Below, one piece after another: positions 25,159 to 33,870 of a stretch of DNA of 64,000 nt. Location: the NCBI GenBank assembly GCA_964505385.1, contig CAZDIA010000014.1, forward strand, positions 1-64,000. Reading direction: 5' to 3'. The notes beneath the pieces are model-generated. The model was not told the DNA's origin. It did not search any database and saw only the letters and a program-made list of their open reading frames with translations. A program made the translations under genes and the position numbers. This stretch comes from SLJN01 sp964505385. Its GTDB lineage: Bacteria; Bacteroidota; Rhodothermia; Balneolales; Natronogracilivirgulaceae. Every line of letters begins with the position of its first letter. The stretch's first letter is position 1.

Positions 25159-27714
25159 TTACTCTTCATCGTGAGACTCACCTTCAGAATTGCCATCATC
25201 CTCAGGAGGATTTATCTTCGATTCATCAGTTGATTCATTCTCATCATCTACAGACAGGTTCGGTGCTTTCTCAGTGTCTTCTGCTACTCGAGTTACAGCT
25301 GCTATAGAATCACTTCCACTCAGGCGCATCATTCGAACACCCTGAGTATTTCTACCCATAGACCTTATATCACGGCAATGCATCCTGATGATTTTCCCCT
25401 TTTGCGTAATAATCATCAAATCATCATTGTCCCCGACTTCTTTCAATGTGATAAGTTCACCGGTCTTTTCCGTGATTTTCATGGTGATTACACCCTTGCC
25501 GCCTCTGGATTGTTCTCGGTAGTCTTCTACAAAACTACGCTTGCCATATCCATTCTCTGACATTGCAAGTACAGTAGCATCATTAGTTTGTTTTACCACC
25601 ACCATGTCAATTACTTCATCATTTTTTCCGGCAAGTGTTATACCGCGAACACCACGGGTATTTCTGCCCATTACCCGTACCTGGCTTTCCTTAAATCGAA
25701 TAGCCCTGCCATTTTTTGCCCCAAGAAGTATAGTACTATCTCCATCGGTTATGTCCGCACTTAGCAGCATATCATCTTCATCAATCTTGATCGCAATAAT
25801 TCCATCTTTTCGCGGGCGGCTATAAGATTCAAGCGATGTCTTTTTAATGATACCTTTTTTCGTGCACATTACAATAGAATGCTTCTTGAGATAATCTTTA
25901 TCATCAAGAGTTTTAATAGGTACGAAGCCTTTTATGCTGTCATCCTTATCTATTTGAATGAGGTTAACTATTGCCCTGCCGCGACCGGTTCTTCCGCTTT
26001 CCGGAATTTCGTAGACACGCAGCCAGAAGCATCGGCCTTTTTCCGTAAAAAACAGAATATAATTATGGTTGGTAGCGACAAAAAGATACTCGATATACTC
26101 ATCATCTTTTGTCATCGCACCCCGCATACCGGTTCCGCCACGTCTCTGCCTTCTATAACCGCTGACAGGTGTTCTTTTGATGAAGCCTTTATTTGAGATG
26201 GTAACAACCACATCCTCATCAGCAATCATATCTTCGATACTGAACTCTTCGGCAGAGTGTACAATTTGAGTACGTCGTTCATCACCGTATCTGTCTTTTA
26301 TCTCATTCAGTTCGGTTTTGATAAGTTCATTCTGTTCATCACGGCTTGATAAAATCTTACGATACTCTTCAATTTGTTCGAGAATATCTTTGTATTCCAG
26401 ATCAATTTTGTCGCGTTCAAGAGCTGTAAGTTTTTGCAGACGCATATCAAGAATCGCTTTGGCCTGCAAATCAGTAAGTCCGTATTCCCTGCGTAGCCTG
26501 ATGTTCGCTTCCGGTACATTTTTGGATGATCGAATCGTCTCAATAATATCATCAAGATTATCAACTCCTATCTTGAGACCTTCGAGAATATGCGCGCGAG
26601 CTTCTGCCTGTTCCAAATCATAGAGTGTACGGCGAATTATGACTTCAATCCTATGATCTACAAAATGGCGTATAACATCTTTAAGAGTAAGTACTCTTGG
26701 CCGTCCCTTTACCAGTGCCAAATTGTTTACCCCGAATGTATTCTGCATTTGGGTATACTTATACAGCTGATTTAATACCACACTGGCATTAGCACCCCGT
26801 TTTAGCATGATTACAATTCTCATGCCTTCACGGTCGGACTCATCCCTTACATCAGAAATATCCGTAATTTTTTCATTCTGAACGAGTAGTGCAATTTTTT
26901 GTATTAAAGCGGCTTTATTTACCTGGTAAGGAATTTCAGTTACAACTATCTGTTCCCGGTTTCCTCTCATTTCTTCAACAGAAGCACGCGCACGAATAGT
27001 TACCTTACCTTTGCCGGTAGTATAAGCATCTTTAACTCCCTCATAACCATAGATAATACCACCGGTTGGAAAGTCTGGAGCTGTGATATGCTTCATTAAC
27101 TCCTCAACCGTAATCTCCGGATTATCAATATAAGCTTTTGTGCCATTGACTACTTCCGTAAGATTATGCGGAGGTATATTGGTAGCCATGCCCACAGCAA
27201 TACCGGAAGCTCCATTGATGAGAAGGTTCGGAATCTGAGCCGGTAAAACACTCGGTTCATAAAGGGTATCATCAAAGTTAGGCTGATAATCAACCGTATT
27301 TTTATTGATATCTGCCATCAACTCTTCGGCGATCCGCTTCATACGAACCTCGGTATATCGCATGGCCGCAGCCGAATCACCATCTACTGAACCGAAATTG
27401 CCCTGACCGTCAACAAGTGGATATCGCATGGAAAAATCCTGCGCCATGCGGACAATAGTATCATATACAGCGGAGTCACCATGCGGGTGATATTTACCAA
27501 GAACCTCCCCGACTATACGGGCGCTCTTTTTGTAAGCGCGATTATGGAGCATCCCAAGTTCGCTCATTCCGTAAAGCGCCCGTCTGTGAACAGGTTTCAA
27601 ACCATCTCTAACATCCGGTAGAGCACGAGCAACAATCACCGACATCGAATAGTCGATGTAAGATGATTGCATTTCATCTTCAATATTGATTTTTATTATC
27701 TTATCTGAAGCCAT
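25159..27714 (-). CDS. gyrA: DNA gyrase subunit A
   Basis: The 851-residue protein has the quinolone-region sequence GKYHPHGDSAVYDT near residue 80, with the drug-sensitive Ser and Asp kept, and the active-site Tyr in AAMRYTE near 120. The C-terminal beta-pinwheel carries a GyrA box QRRGGTG near 530, which distinguishes it from ParC. The C-terminal tail is acidic. With GyrB it introduces negative supercoils. It follows gyrB by 38 bp on the same strand. Confidence 0.98.
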   Translation of the reverse strand: MASDKIIKINIEDEMQSSYIDYSMSVIVARALPDVRDGLKPVHRRALYGMSELGMLHNRAYKKSARIVGEVLGKYHPHGDSAVYDTIVRMAQDFSMRYPLVDGQGNFGSVDGDSAAAMRYTEVRMKRIAEELMADINKNTVDYQPNFDDTLYEPSVLPAQIPNLLINGASGIAVGMATNIPPHNLTEVVNGTKAYIDNPEITVEELMKHITAPDFPTGGIIYGYEGVKDAYTTGKGKVTIRARASVEEMRGNREQIVVTEIPYQVNKAALIQKIALLVQNEKITDISDVRDESDREGMRIVIMLKRGANASVVLNQLYKYTQMQNTFGVNNLALVKGRPRVLTLKDVIRHFVDHRIEVIIRRTLYDLEQAEARAHILEGLKIGVDNLDDIIETIRSSKNVPEANIRLRREYGLTDLQAKAILDMRLQKLTALERDKIDLEYKDILEQIEEYRKILSSRDEQNELIKTELNEIKDRYGDERRTQIVHSAEEFSIEDMIADEDVVVTISNKGFIKRTPVSGYRRQRRGGTGMRGAMTKDDEYIEYLFVATNHNYILFFTEKGRCFWLRVYEIPESGRTGRGRAIVNLIQIDKDDSIKGFVPIKTLDDKDYLKKHSIVMCTKKGIIKKTSLESYSRPRKDGIIAIKIDEDDMLLSADITDGDSTILLGAKNGRAIRFKESQVRVMGRNTRGVRGITLAGKNDEVIDMVVVKQTNDATVLAMSENGYGKRSFVEDYREQSRGGKGVITMKITEKTGELITLKEVGDNDDLMIITQKGKIIRMHCRDIRSMGRNTQGVRMMRLSGSDSIAAVTRVAEDTEKAPNLSVDDENESTDESKINPPEDDGNSEGESHDEE

Positions 27715-27752
27715 TTATCTAAATTTTTAAAAGTGTCCGATACGATTTGATG

Positions 27753-29693
27753 CTATATGTCGAGGTTGGCGTATTTGGAGTTACGTTCGATGAAATCACG
27801 CCGGGGTTCAACCGTATCCCCCATTAAAACAGTGAAGAGCTTATCAGCAGCTGCAGCGCTGTCAATAGAAACCTGTTGTAAAGTACGGGTTTCCGGATCC
27901 ATAGTAGTTTCCCAAAGCTGTTCCGGATTCATCTCTCCAAGGCCTTTGTACCTGCTGACATCCACTTTCTTCGTACTTTGCTTCTTCATCTTCATAAGTA
28001 TTTCATCCCGGCTGTCATCATCCCAGGCGTATTCAACTTTTTTGCCCTGAGTTAGTTTGTACAATGGCGGTGTGGCTATATATACATGTCCACCTGCAAT
28101 CAGGGGCAGCATTTTTCGATAAAACAGCGTCAGCAACAGCGTTCGGATGTGTGATCCATCCACGTCCGCATCTGTCATGATGATAATTTTATTATATCTA
28201 AGATTACTGAGATCGGAATCTTCATCGAGATCAACGCCCAGCCCGAGCGCAGTTAGGATCGCTTTGATCTCGTTGTTTTCCAATATTTTATTGTTATGAG
28301 ATTTCTCCACATTTAAAATTTTACCCCGAAGCGGGAGTATGGCCTGAAAGCTTCGGTTTCTTCCGGATTTTGCTGAACCTCCGGCAGAATCCCCCTCAAC
28401 TAAATAAATTTCTGTATGCTCCGGGTCATTGATTGAGCAGTCAGCAAGTTTACCCGGAAGTCCGGCGCCGGCCATAGCGCTTTTGCGTTGAACCAGCTGA
28501 CGCGCTTTTCGCGCGGCTTCACGTGCTTCGGCTGCCCGCATTACTTTATCCAGAACCGCTTTACCTACCTTTGGGTTCTGTTCAAGATATTCACTGAGTT
28601 TGTCGTATACGACACTTTCCACCGCACTTTGGACTTCAGAGTTGCCAAGTTTAGTTTTAGTTTGTCCTTCAAATTGCGGTTCAGCAACTTTAATGCTGAT
28701 CACTGCAGTAAGACCTTCGCGGAAATCTTCACCGGATATCTGAATCTTTCCCTTAATGAGTTTATTCTTATCAGCAAAGCTACGTAATGCCCGAGTCAGG
28801 GCTCGGCGAAATCCGGAAATGTGAGTTCCGCCTTCGTGGGTATTAATGTTATTTACAAAAGAATGTACATTTTCATTGTATGCCTGATTATACTGCATGG
28901 CCACTTCAACAGGTACTCCTTCTACATCGCCTTCCACATAAATTGGCTCAGGCATAATTGATTCCCGGTTCTCATCCAAAAACCGAACAAAGTCTTTTAC
29001 GCCGCCTTCATAATGAAAGTCAACTCTGAGGTTTTCTCCCTCATCGTCAATTTCTCTTTCATCAGTAATGGTAATAGATATTTGCGGATTTAAAAATGCG
29101 AGTTCCCGCATTCGTTCAGAAATTATTTCAAACTTGAACTCAGTAGTTTGAGTAAAGATTTCAGGATCAGGCTTAAAAGTGATTTTTGTACCTTGTAAAT
29201 CAGTTTTTCCAACCTCTTTCAGAGGTTGCGTGGTTACGCCTCTTTCAAACCCCATTATATAGACTTTACCATCCCGGTGAACCTCAACATCAAAATTTGA
29301 GGCGAGGGCATTCACACAACTAACACCAACTCCGTGCAAACCACCCGATACTTTGTAGGAATCTTTGTCAAATTTTCCTCCGGCGTGGAGTTTAGTAAGC
29401 ACCAATTCTACAGCAGGAATACCTTCTTTAGGATGGATGTCGACAGGAATTCCTCGTCCATTATCAACTATGGAAATGGTGCCGTCTTCATGAATAGTCA
29501 TATCAATATGGTCGCAATAACCAGCCAGGGCCTCATCGATGGAATTGTCAACTACTTCATTGATCAAGTGGTGCAGCCCGCGAGTGCTGGTATCCCCAAT
29601 ATACATGGAAGGTCTTTTGCGGACGGCCTCCAGCCCTTCAAGTACCTGAATATTAGAGGCCATATATTCAGGCTTCTTTTTATTTTTTGACAT
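27753..29693 (-). CDS. gyrB: DNA gyrase subunit B
   Basis: The 646-residue protein has the GHKL ATPase motifs DNSIDEALAG and DNGRGIPVDIHPKEG (to residue 90), the GLHGVGVSCVNAL lid and the Toprim EGDSAGGSAKSGR near 434 with DADVDGSHIRTLLL near 510. The length is that of the short GyrB type without the enterobacterial insert. It is the upstream gene of a gyrB-gyrA operon. Confidence 0.98.
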   Translation of the reverse strand: MSKNKKKPEYMASNIQVLEGLEAVRKRPSMYIGDTSTRGLHHLINEVVDNSIDEALAGYCDHIDMTIHEDGTISIVDNGRGIPVDIHPKEGIPAVELVLTKLHAGGKFDKDSYKVSGGLHGVGVSCVNALASNFDVEVHRDGKVYIMGFERGVTTQPLKEVGKTDLQGTKITFKPDPEIFTQTTEFKFEIISERMRELAFLNPQISITITDEREIDDEGENLRVDFHYEGGVKDFVRFLDENRESIMPEPIYVEGDVEGVPVEVAMQYNQAYNENVHSFVNNINTHEGGTHISGFRRALTRALRSFADKNKLIKGKIQISGEDFREGLTAVISIKVAEPQFEGQTKTKLGNSEVQSAVESVVYDKLSEYLEQNPKVGKAVLDKVMRAAEAREAARKARQLVQRKSAMAGAGLPGKLADCSINDPEHTEIYLVEGDSAGGSAKSGRNRSFQAILPLRGKILNVEKSHNNKILENNEIKAILTALGLGVDLDEDSDLSNLRYNKIIIMTDADVDGSHIRTLLLTLFYRKMLPLIAGGHVYIATPPLYKLTQGKKVEYAWDDDSRDEILMKMKKQSTKKVDVSRYKGLGEMNPEQLWETTMDPETRTLQQVSIDSAAAADKLFTVLMGDTVEPRRDFIERNSKYANLDI

Positions 29694-30008
29694 AGATTCA
29701 GAAGTGAATGTGAATTGATTTGTTACTATTTATATCTTGCACAATATTAACGAATGCCGCCTGAAAATAGCTCATAATTCACCGAAATCAAAATAGCCTT
29801 ATTCAATTATGGATTATTGTGCGATCGAAGCCCTGAGCGCTTCTCAAGCGCATATATTTTCATGATTTTCCGGGTTATCGCCACCGCTATTTTGAATGGT
29901 CCATGTATAATTGAATATTTATTCTTTCAATTTATCATTTGCATTATTATATTTGAAAGTCTATAGAAGAAACAATAATCAACTTAAACACTGTAATTCG
30001 TCGGTATT
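29694..30008. other. Divergent gyrB/rpmB intergenic region
   Basis: The 315-bp gap must hold promoters for both directions. A perfect small palindrome GCGCTT-CTC-AAGCGC lies at 29837-29851. TATATTTG at 29948-29955 matches the Bacteroidota -7 box TAnnTTTG for rpmB, but I see no TTG at the ideal distance. No gene is visible. Confidence 0.4.
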
Positions 30009-30263
30009 ATGGCACGCCGTGATGATATAACAGGCAGAAAAGCACTTAACGGATACCGGTCATCCAAGGCCAACAATAAAACCAAACATCGCTTTCAACT
30101 CAACAACCAAAAGCGACGGTTTTACGTGCCTGAAATAGACCGGTGGGTTAAATTGAAAGTATCCAATAAAACCCTTCGTACTATTAATAAGAAGGGCATT
30201 TATGCCACCTTAAAAGATACCGAGTACGGAAGAAATATTCTGAAGGAGGCAACGAATGGCTAA
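30009..30263 (+). CDS. rpmB: Large ribosomal subunit protein bL28
   Basis: The 84-residue basic protein matches bL28: MARRDDITGRKALNGYRSS, an NNKTKHRFQLN stretch and RFYVPEIDRWVKLKVSNKTLRTINKKG. It overlaps rpmG by 8 bp. The zinc-binding Cys pairs of some bL28 forms are absent (C-minus form). Confidence 0.96.
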   Translation: MARRDDITGRKALNGYRSSKANNKTKHRFQLNNQKRRFYVPEIDRWVKLKVSNKTLRTINKKGIYATLKDTEYGRNILKEATNG

Positions 30264-30426
30264 AGCAAAAGGAATTCGGGTACAAGCGATTCTTGAATGT
30301 ACTGAAGCTCCGGGCACTTCCCGGTACGCAACTACCAAAAACAGGCGTAACACAACCCAACGCCTTGAGTTAAAAAAATATAATCCGGTTCTCCGCAAGC
30401 ATACTGTACACAAAGAAATTAAGTAA
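30256..30426 (+). CDS. rpmG: Large ribosomal subunit protein bL33
   Basis: This 56-residue gene starts at an ATG inside the last codons of rpmB (8-bp overlap). The product begins MAKAKGIRVQAILECTEAPG and ends VLRKHTVHKEIK, with TSRYATTKNRRNTTQRLELKKYNP-type bL33 sequence between. Only one Cys remains, so it is the zinc-free form. Confidence 0.94.
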   Translation: MAKAKGIRVQAILECTEAPGTSRYATTKNRRNTTQRLELKKYNPVLRKHTVHKEIK

Positions 30427-30428
30427 CC

Positions 30429-30590
30429 ATGGCTAAGCAATCAAAAATGGGGCAGAAAGTGGCCAGATCTGATCGTAAGATGGCCAAGGTTATTCTGTCC
30501 GTAAAAAACAACAAGGGCAGCTACTCTTTTCGTGAGTCAATCATGGAACAGGGTGAAGCCAAGGACTTTATCCAGAAGAATAAATCCTGA
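30429..30590 (+). CDS. DUF4295 family small protein
   Basis: The 53-residue basic product starts MAKQSKMGQKVARSDRK, continues with VILSVKNNKGSYSFRE and ends AKDFIQKNKS. It starts 2 bp after the rpmG stop. Its position and pattern match the small DUF4295 proteins found after rpmB-rpmG in Bacteroidota, thought to be ribosome-associated. Confidence 0.85.
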   Translation: MAKQSKMGQKVARSDRKMAKVILSVKNNKGSYSFRESIMEQGEAKDFIQKNKS

Positions 30591-30628
30591 TACATTTCAG
30601 GACTTATTTTATTAACCGTTTTTTTTTG

Positions 30629-30663
30629 AAAGGTTGCATAACAATGTTGTGCAACCTTTTTTT
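30629..30663 (+). terminator. Terminator after the rpmB-rpmG-DUF4295 cluster
   Basis: AAAGGTTGCA pairs with TGCAACCTTT, with extra pairing of ACAA/TTGT in the loop region, and is followed by a T-run. It lies 38 bp past the DUF4295 stop and sets the end of the ribosomal transcript. Confidence 0.9.
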
Positions 30664-30732
30664 ATATTATACCAGTTGTTAAGGATACTTATTTTTGTCT
30701 CAACCGGTCATAAATCCAAAATCTTAACTGAC

Positions 30733-31194
30733 ATGTCACTCTATCAAACTATTCTTGATGATCTTAAATCTGCAATGAAGAATAAAGATAAGGAGCGGCT
30801 CGATGTGCTTCGATCTCTTAAATCTGCTATATTTGAAAAAGAGGTGAGCAAGCGTAAGGATGGCAAAGCGACAATTTCAGAAGAGGAAGTCATCGAAGTT
30901 CTGATGAAATCCGCCAAACAGCGTAAAGAGTCAGCAGAGCAGTACGAAAATGCCGGAAGAAATGATCTTGCTGAGCAGGAGAAAGCAGAGCTGGAAATCA
31001 TTGAATCCTATTTACCCCAAATGTTGGAGGAGGAGGAAATTGAACAGCTTGTAAAAGAAACAATTGATGAAACCGGCGCCGGCGGTATGCAGGATATGGG
31101 TGCCGTAATGGGTAAAATTATGCCTAAAGTAAAGGGCAAAGCGGATGGCTCTGTAGTAAATCGCATTGTTAAAGAACAACTTTCAAAAAAATGA
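30733..31194 (+). CDS. GatB/YqeY domain protein
   Basis: The reading frame is open from 30634, but that would place its start inside the terminator hairpin. The ATG at 30733 (MSLYQTILDDLKSAMKNKDKERLDVLR) gives 153 residues, the usual YqeY length. The YqeY helical bundle ends AVMGKIMPKVKGKADGSVVNRIVKEQL. The family resembles the tRNA-binding tail of GatB; its role is unsettled. The stop overlaps the cvpA start by 4 bp. Confidence 0.92.
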   Translation: MSLYQTILDDLKSAMKNKDKERLDVLRSLKSAIFEKEVSKRKDGKATISEEEVIEVLMKSAKQRKESAEQYENAGRNDLAEQEKAELEIIESYLPQMLEEEEIEQLVKETIDETGAGGMQDMGAVMGKIMPKVKGKADGSVVNRIVKEQLSKK

Positions 31195-31733
31195 ATACAA
31201 TTGATGGCATTCTGCTTCTTGTAATGCTGTATTATGCATACAGGGGTTTCAAAAACGGTTTTGTATGGGAGACTTTCAGCATTGTAGGGATTATTGTAGC
31301 TATCTTTTTTTCTTTTCTGCTGATGAACCCGGTGGCCGACATGATGCGCTTTCGCTTTGGCTTTACTTTTGAGTTACTTCCTGTAGCAGTATTTGCCATA
31401 ATTTTTGTTTTTTTAATTATTGTCTCCTTTATCGTAATTCATTTTACCAATGAGTTGCTGCAGGCTTCTTTTTTATCCGTGGTTAACCGCGTCACAGGCC
31501 TGGCAGTGGCAATTTTCAAAGGCGCATTAATCATAAGTATAACCTTAATTTTTCTCTCCGCTTTTGACATCCCGGATGCTCAAACCCGTGAAGATTCGTT
31601 AACTTACTCCTATTTTGACGGTGTAGCGCCTGCCGCATATGATCTGGTTGCTTCCATCCATCCAAATGCTGAATCTTATGCGGAGTCTATCCGCGATTCT
31701 TTTGAAAAACACAATCCTATTTCCGATAACTAA
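31191..31733 (+). CDS. CvpA family membrane protein
   Basis: The 180-residue protein has four membrane helices and begins with the CvpA pattern IDGILLLVMLYYAYRGFKNGFVWE. CvpA was named for colicin V production and is linked to envelope stress survival in other bacteria. It overlaps yqeY by 4 bp and precedes tyrS by 9 bp. Confidence 0.85.
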   Translation: MNTIDGILLLVMLYYAYRGFKNGFVWETFSIVGIIVAIFFSFLLMNPVADMMRFRFGFTFELLPVAVFAIIFVFLIIVSFIVIHFTNELLQASFLSVVNRVTGLAVAIFKGALIISITLIFLSAFDIPDAQTREDSLTYSYFDGVAPAAYDLVASIHPNAESYAESIRDSFEKHNPISDN

Positions 31734-31742
31734 CATTTATTT

Positions 31743-32957
31743 ATGCCTTTTCCATCTGTTGAAGAACAATTAAAAGTAATCCTGCGCGGTGCTGAGGAAA
31801 TTATTCCTGAAGACGAGTTAAAATCCCGACTCGAAATCTCATACAAATCGGAAAAACCCCTTAAGGTTAAGTTAGGCTGTGACCCAACCCGTCCCGATTT
31901 ACACTTCGGCCATGCCGTTATTCTTCGCAAACTCCGCCAGTTTCAGGATCTCGGTCATGATGTCGTGCTCATTATTGGTGATTTTACCGGTACAATCGGC
32001 GACCCAAGCGGTCAAAACAAAACCCGGCCTGCAATGACTCTTGAAGAAGCCCGTGAAAACGGCCGCTCTTATTTTGAGCAGGCATCACTGATCCTGGATG
32101 AAGAAAAAACAGAAATTGTCCATAACTCAGACTGGCTCAGTAAACTGACCTTTGCTGATGTGATAAAGCTGGCCGGTAAAGTCACCGTTGCGCGAATGCT
32201 TGAGCGGGATGATTTTTCCAAAAGGTATAAAAACGAAGAAGCCATCTCTCTGCACGAGTTTCTCTATCCACTTGCTCAAGGCCAGGATTCCGTTCACCTG
32301 AAATCCGATATAGAGCTCGGCGGTACTGATCAAAAATTCAATCTGCTGGTCGGGCGCCACCTTCAACGTGAAAACGGCCAGCAACAGCAAATCTGCATCA
32401 CGCTTCCGCTTCTGGAAGGTACCGATGGAGTGAAAAAAATGTCAAAATCCTACGACAATTATATCTCCATTGATGAACCGCCACAGGAAATGTACGGCAA
32501 AGTGCTTTCCATACCGGATGATCTCATTTATACTTACTACAAACTTTTGACTGATGTAGAAACCGATGATCTGCCTGAACTCAGGAAACGAGCCGAAGAT
32601 GACCCCCGAAACAGCAAACACGAACTGGCGCAAACCTTAGTACGCCAGTTTCACGGAGATGCTCAAGCGAAAGAAGCGAGGGAATATTTTAAAAAGACGG
32701 TAATCAACAAGGAAATACCCGACGACCTGCCGGAGTTTGAGTTTGCTCCCGGCTCCCATAAAATTATAGATATAATCAAAGATATCGGTTTTGTCCCCAG
32801 CAAAGGGGAAGGTAAACGGTTGATCAACCAGGGTGGAGTAACCGTAGACGGCAACAAGGTTGATGATTTCAACCAGGAGTTTAGTTTTGATAACGGTCAG
32901 TCTTATACCGTCAAAGTCGGGAAACGTAAATTCGGTAAAGTGAAATCAAAGAAATAG
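31743..32957 (+). CDS. tyrS: Tyrosyl-tRNA synthetase
   Basis: The 404-residue class I synthetase has the HIGH-type motif PDLHFGHAV near residue 54, the KMSKS motif in GVKKMSKSYDN near 232 and a C-terminal S4-like RNA-binding domain (GEGKRLINQGGVTVDGNKVDDF). The HFGH version is typical of the TyrZ-like clade. Probably the last gene of yqeY-cvpA-tyrS. Confidence 0.96.
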   Translation: MPFPSVEEQLKVILRGAEEIIPEDELKSRLEISYKSEKPLKVKLGCDPTRPDLHFGHAVILRKLRQFQDLGHDVVLIIGDFTGTIGDPSGQNKTRPAMTLEEARENGRSYFEQASLILDEEKTEIVHNSDWLSKLTFADVIKLAGKVTVARMLERDDFSKRYKNEEAISLHEFLYPLAQGQDSVHLKSDIELGGTDQKFNLLVGRHLQRENGQQQQICITLPLLEGTDGVKKMSKSYDNYISIDEPPQEMYGKVLSIPDDLIYTYYKLLTDVETDDLPELRKRAEDDPRNSKHELAQTLVRQFHGDAQAKEAREYFKKTVINKEIPDDLPEFEFAPGSHKIIDIIKDIGFVPSKGEGKRLINQGGVTVDGNKVDDFNQEFSFDNGQSYTVKVGKRKFGKVKSKK

Positions 32958-33303
32958 TTCCGGCCTTTTTTGAATATTCTCGTTCTGTTTGTCTTACGTG
33001 GAAACAGAACGAGATATCAAACTTAGTATCTTATAATTTCACTTCTGCCATTTTTGGGCAGGAAAATTTTGTTTTCCATGTTTATCCTGTCTTAAAAAAA
33101 GAATTAAAGATTTTTAAGAAGTCAAGATGACAAGAACTTAAGAAGACGAGAATTCAAGAAAATGTAAGAGGTTTGGAAGTTAAAGAGAGGCCTGGGTTAT
33201 TATCTTACTATCTTTACTTCTTCATATCTTTATCTCTTTTCATCTTCCCCGCCTTAACTCTTTATAAAAGATTTTGGTTCTGGCTTGTCCGGGTTAGGTC
33301 TTC
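32958..33303. other. Gene-free region with a 13-bp hairpin and a purine/pyrimidine block pair
   Basis: TCTCGTTCTGTTT (32978-32990) and AAACAGAACGAGA (33002-33014) form a perfect 13-bp stem 20 bp past tyrS, possibly its terminator though without a T-run. Then about 100 bases are strongly purine-rich (33090-33195, repeated AAGAA/CAAGA units), followed by a pyrimidine-rich block (33205-33250). The blocks are roughly complementary. No gene is visible. Confidence 0.6.
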
Positions 33304-33870
33304 CTACTTCCTTCCGTAAGCCTCGTAAATCGTCATTGGCGGGATGTTGCGTATCTCGGTTTCAAGATTAACCTCCCGAAAAGTCTCTTCCAAAAATGGT
33401 TTAAGATGTTTCGACGTCTGATAGGCCAGAAATTTTCCTTCTTCTCCAAGCAGCTCCACGGTTTTGGTAAGCAGTTCCTTGCGAACTTCCGGTTCCAGAA
33501 AGGAAAACGGTATTCCTGAGATTACATAATCGACTGATTCAGCCTGTTGTTCCCGGGCAATCTCATCCACTTTTTCAGCCGTATCCTGATAAACCTGTAA
33601 TCTGGAATCACCTATTTGATTCAATTGATCTACAAAATCCTCATTCGTTTCGATGACAATTACGCGGCTGTCTTTGTGAATACGATCTAATAGTGGCTTG
33701 GTGATTACCCCGTCCCCCGGCCCGTATTCAATTATCGATACCGGCCGGTCCGCATCCACTTTTTGAATTACCTGTTTTACCGTAAACCGGGATGAAGGTG
33801 TAACGGAAGCTACATTTTTATCCCGGAAAAAGTTTTTTACATAATTTATCGTGGCAAATTTACTCATCAA
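33304..33870 (-). CDS. SAM-dependent methyltransferase, phospholipid N-methyltransferase-like
   Basis: The 188-residue protein has a class I SAM fold: SIIEYGPGDGVITKPLLDRI near residue 48, then VIVIETNEDFV and YVISGIPFSFL in the position of the NPPY-like motif. This pattern fits the short PmtA/rRNA-dimethylase-like group (COG3963). The substrate, lipid or RNA, is not settled by sequence. Its start overlaps the uvrB stop by 4 bp. Confidence 0.75.
   Translation of the reverse strand: MMSKFATINYVKNFFRDKNVASVTPSSRFTVKQVIQKVDADRPVSIIEYGPGDGVITKPLLDRIHKDSRVIVIETNEDFVDQLNQIGDSRLQVYQDTAEKVDEIAREQQAESVDYVISGIPFSFLEPEVRKELLTKTVELLGEEGKFLAYQTSKHLKPFLEETFREVNLETEIRNIPPMTIYEAYGRK

Noticed and set aside
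26390..27714. Quinolone-resistance change in GyrA
   Set aside because: The Ser and Asp of the HGDSAVYD segment are the sensitive forms, so no resistance allele is present.
30634..30732. Longer N-terminus for the YqeY protein
   Set aside because: It would start inside the terminator hairpin of the ribosomal cluster, and the extra 33 residues do not fit the family.
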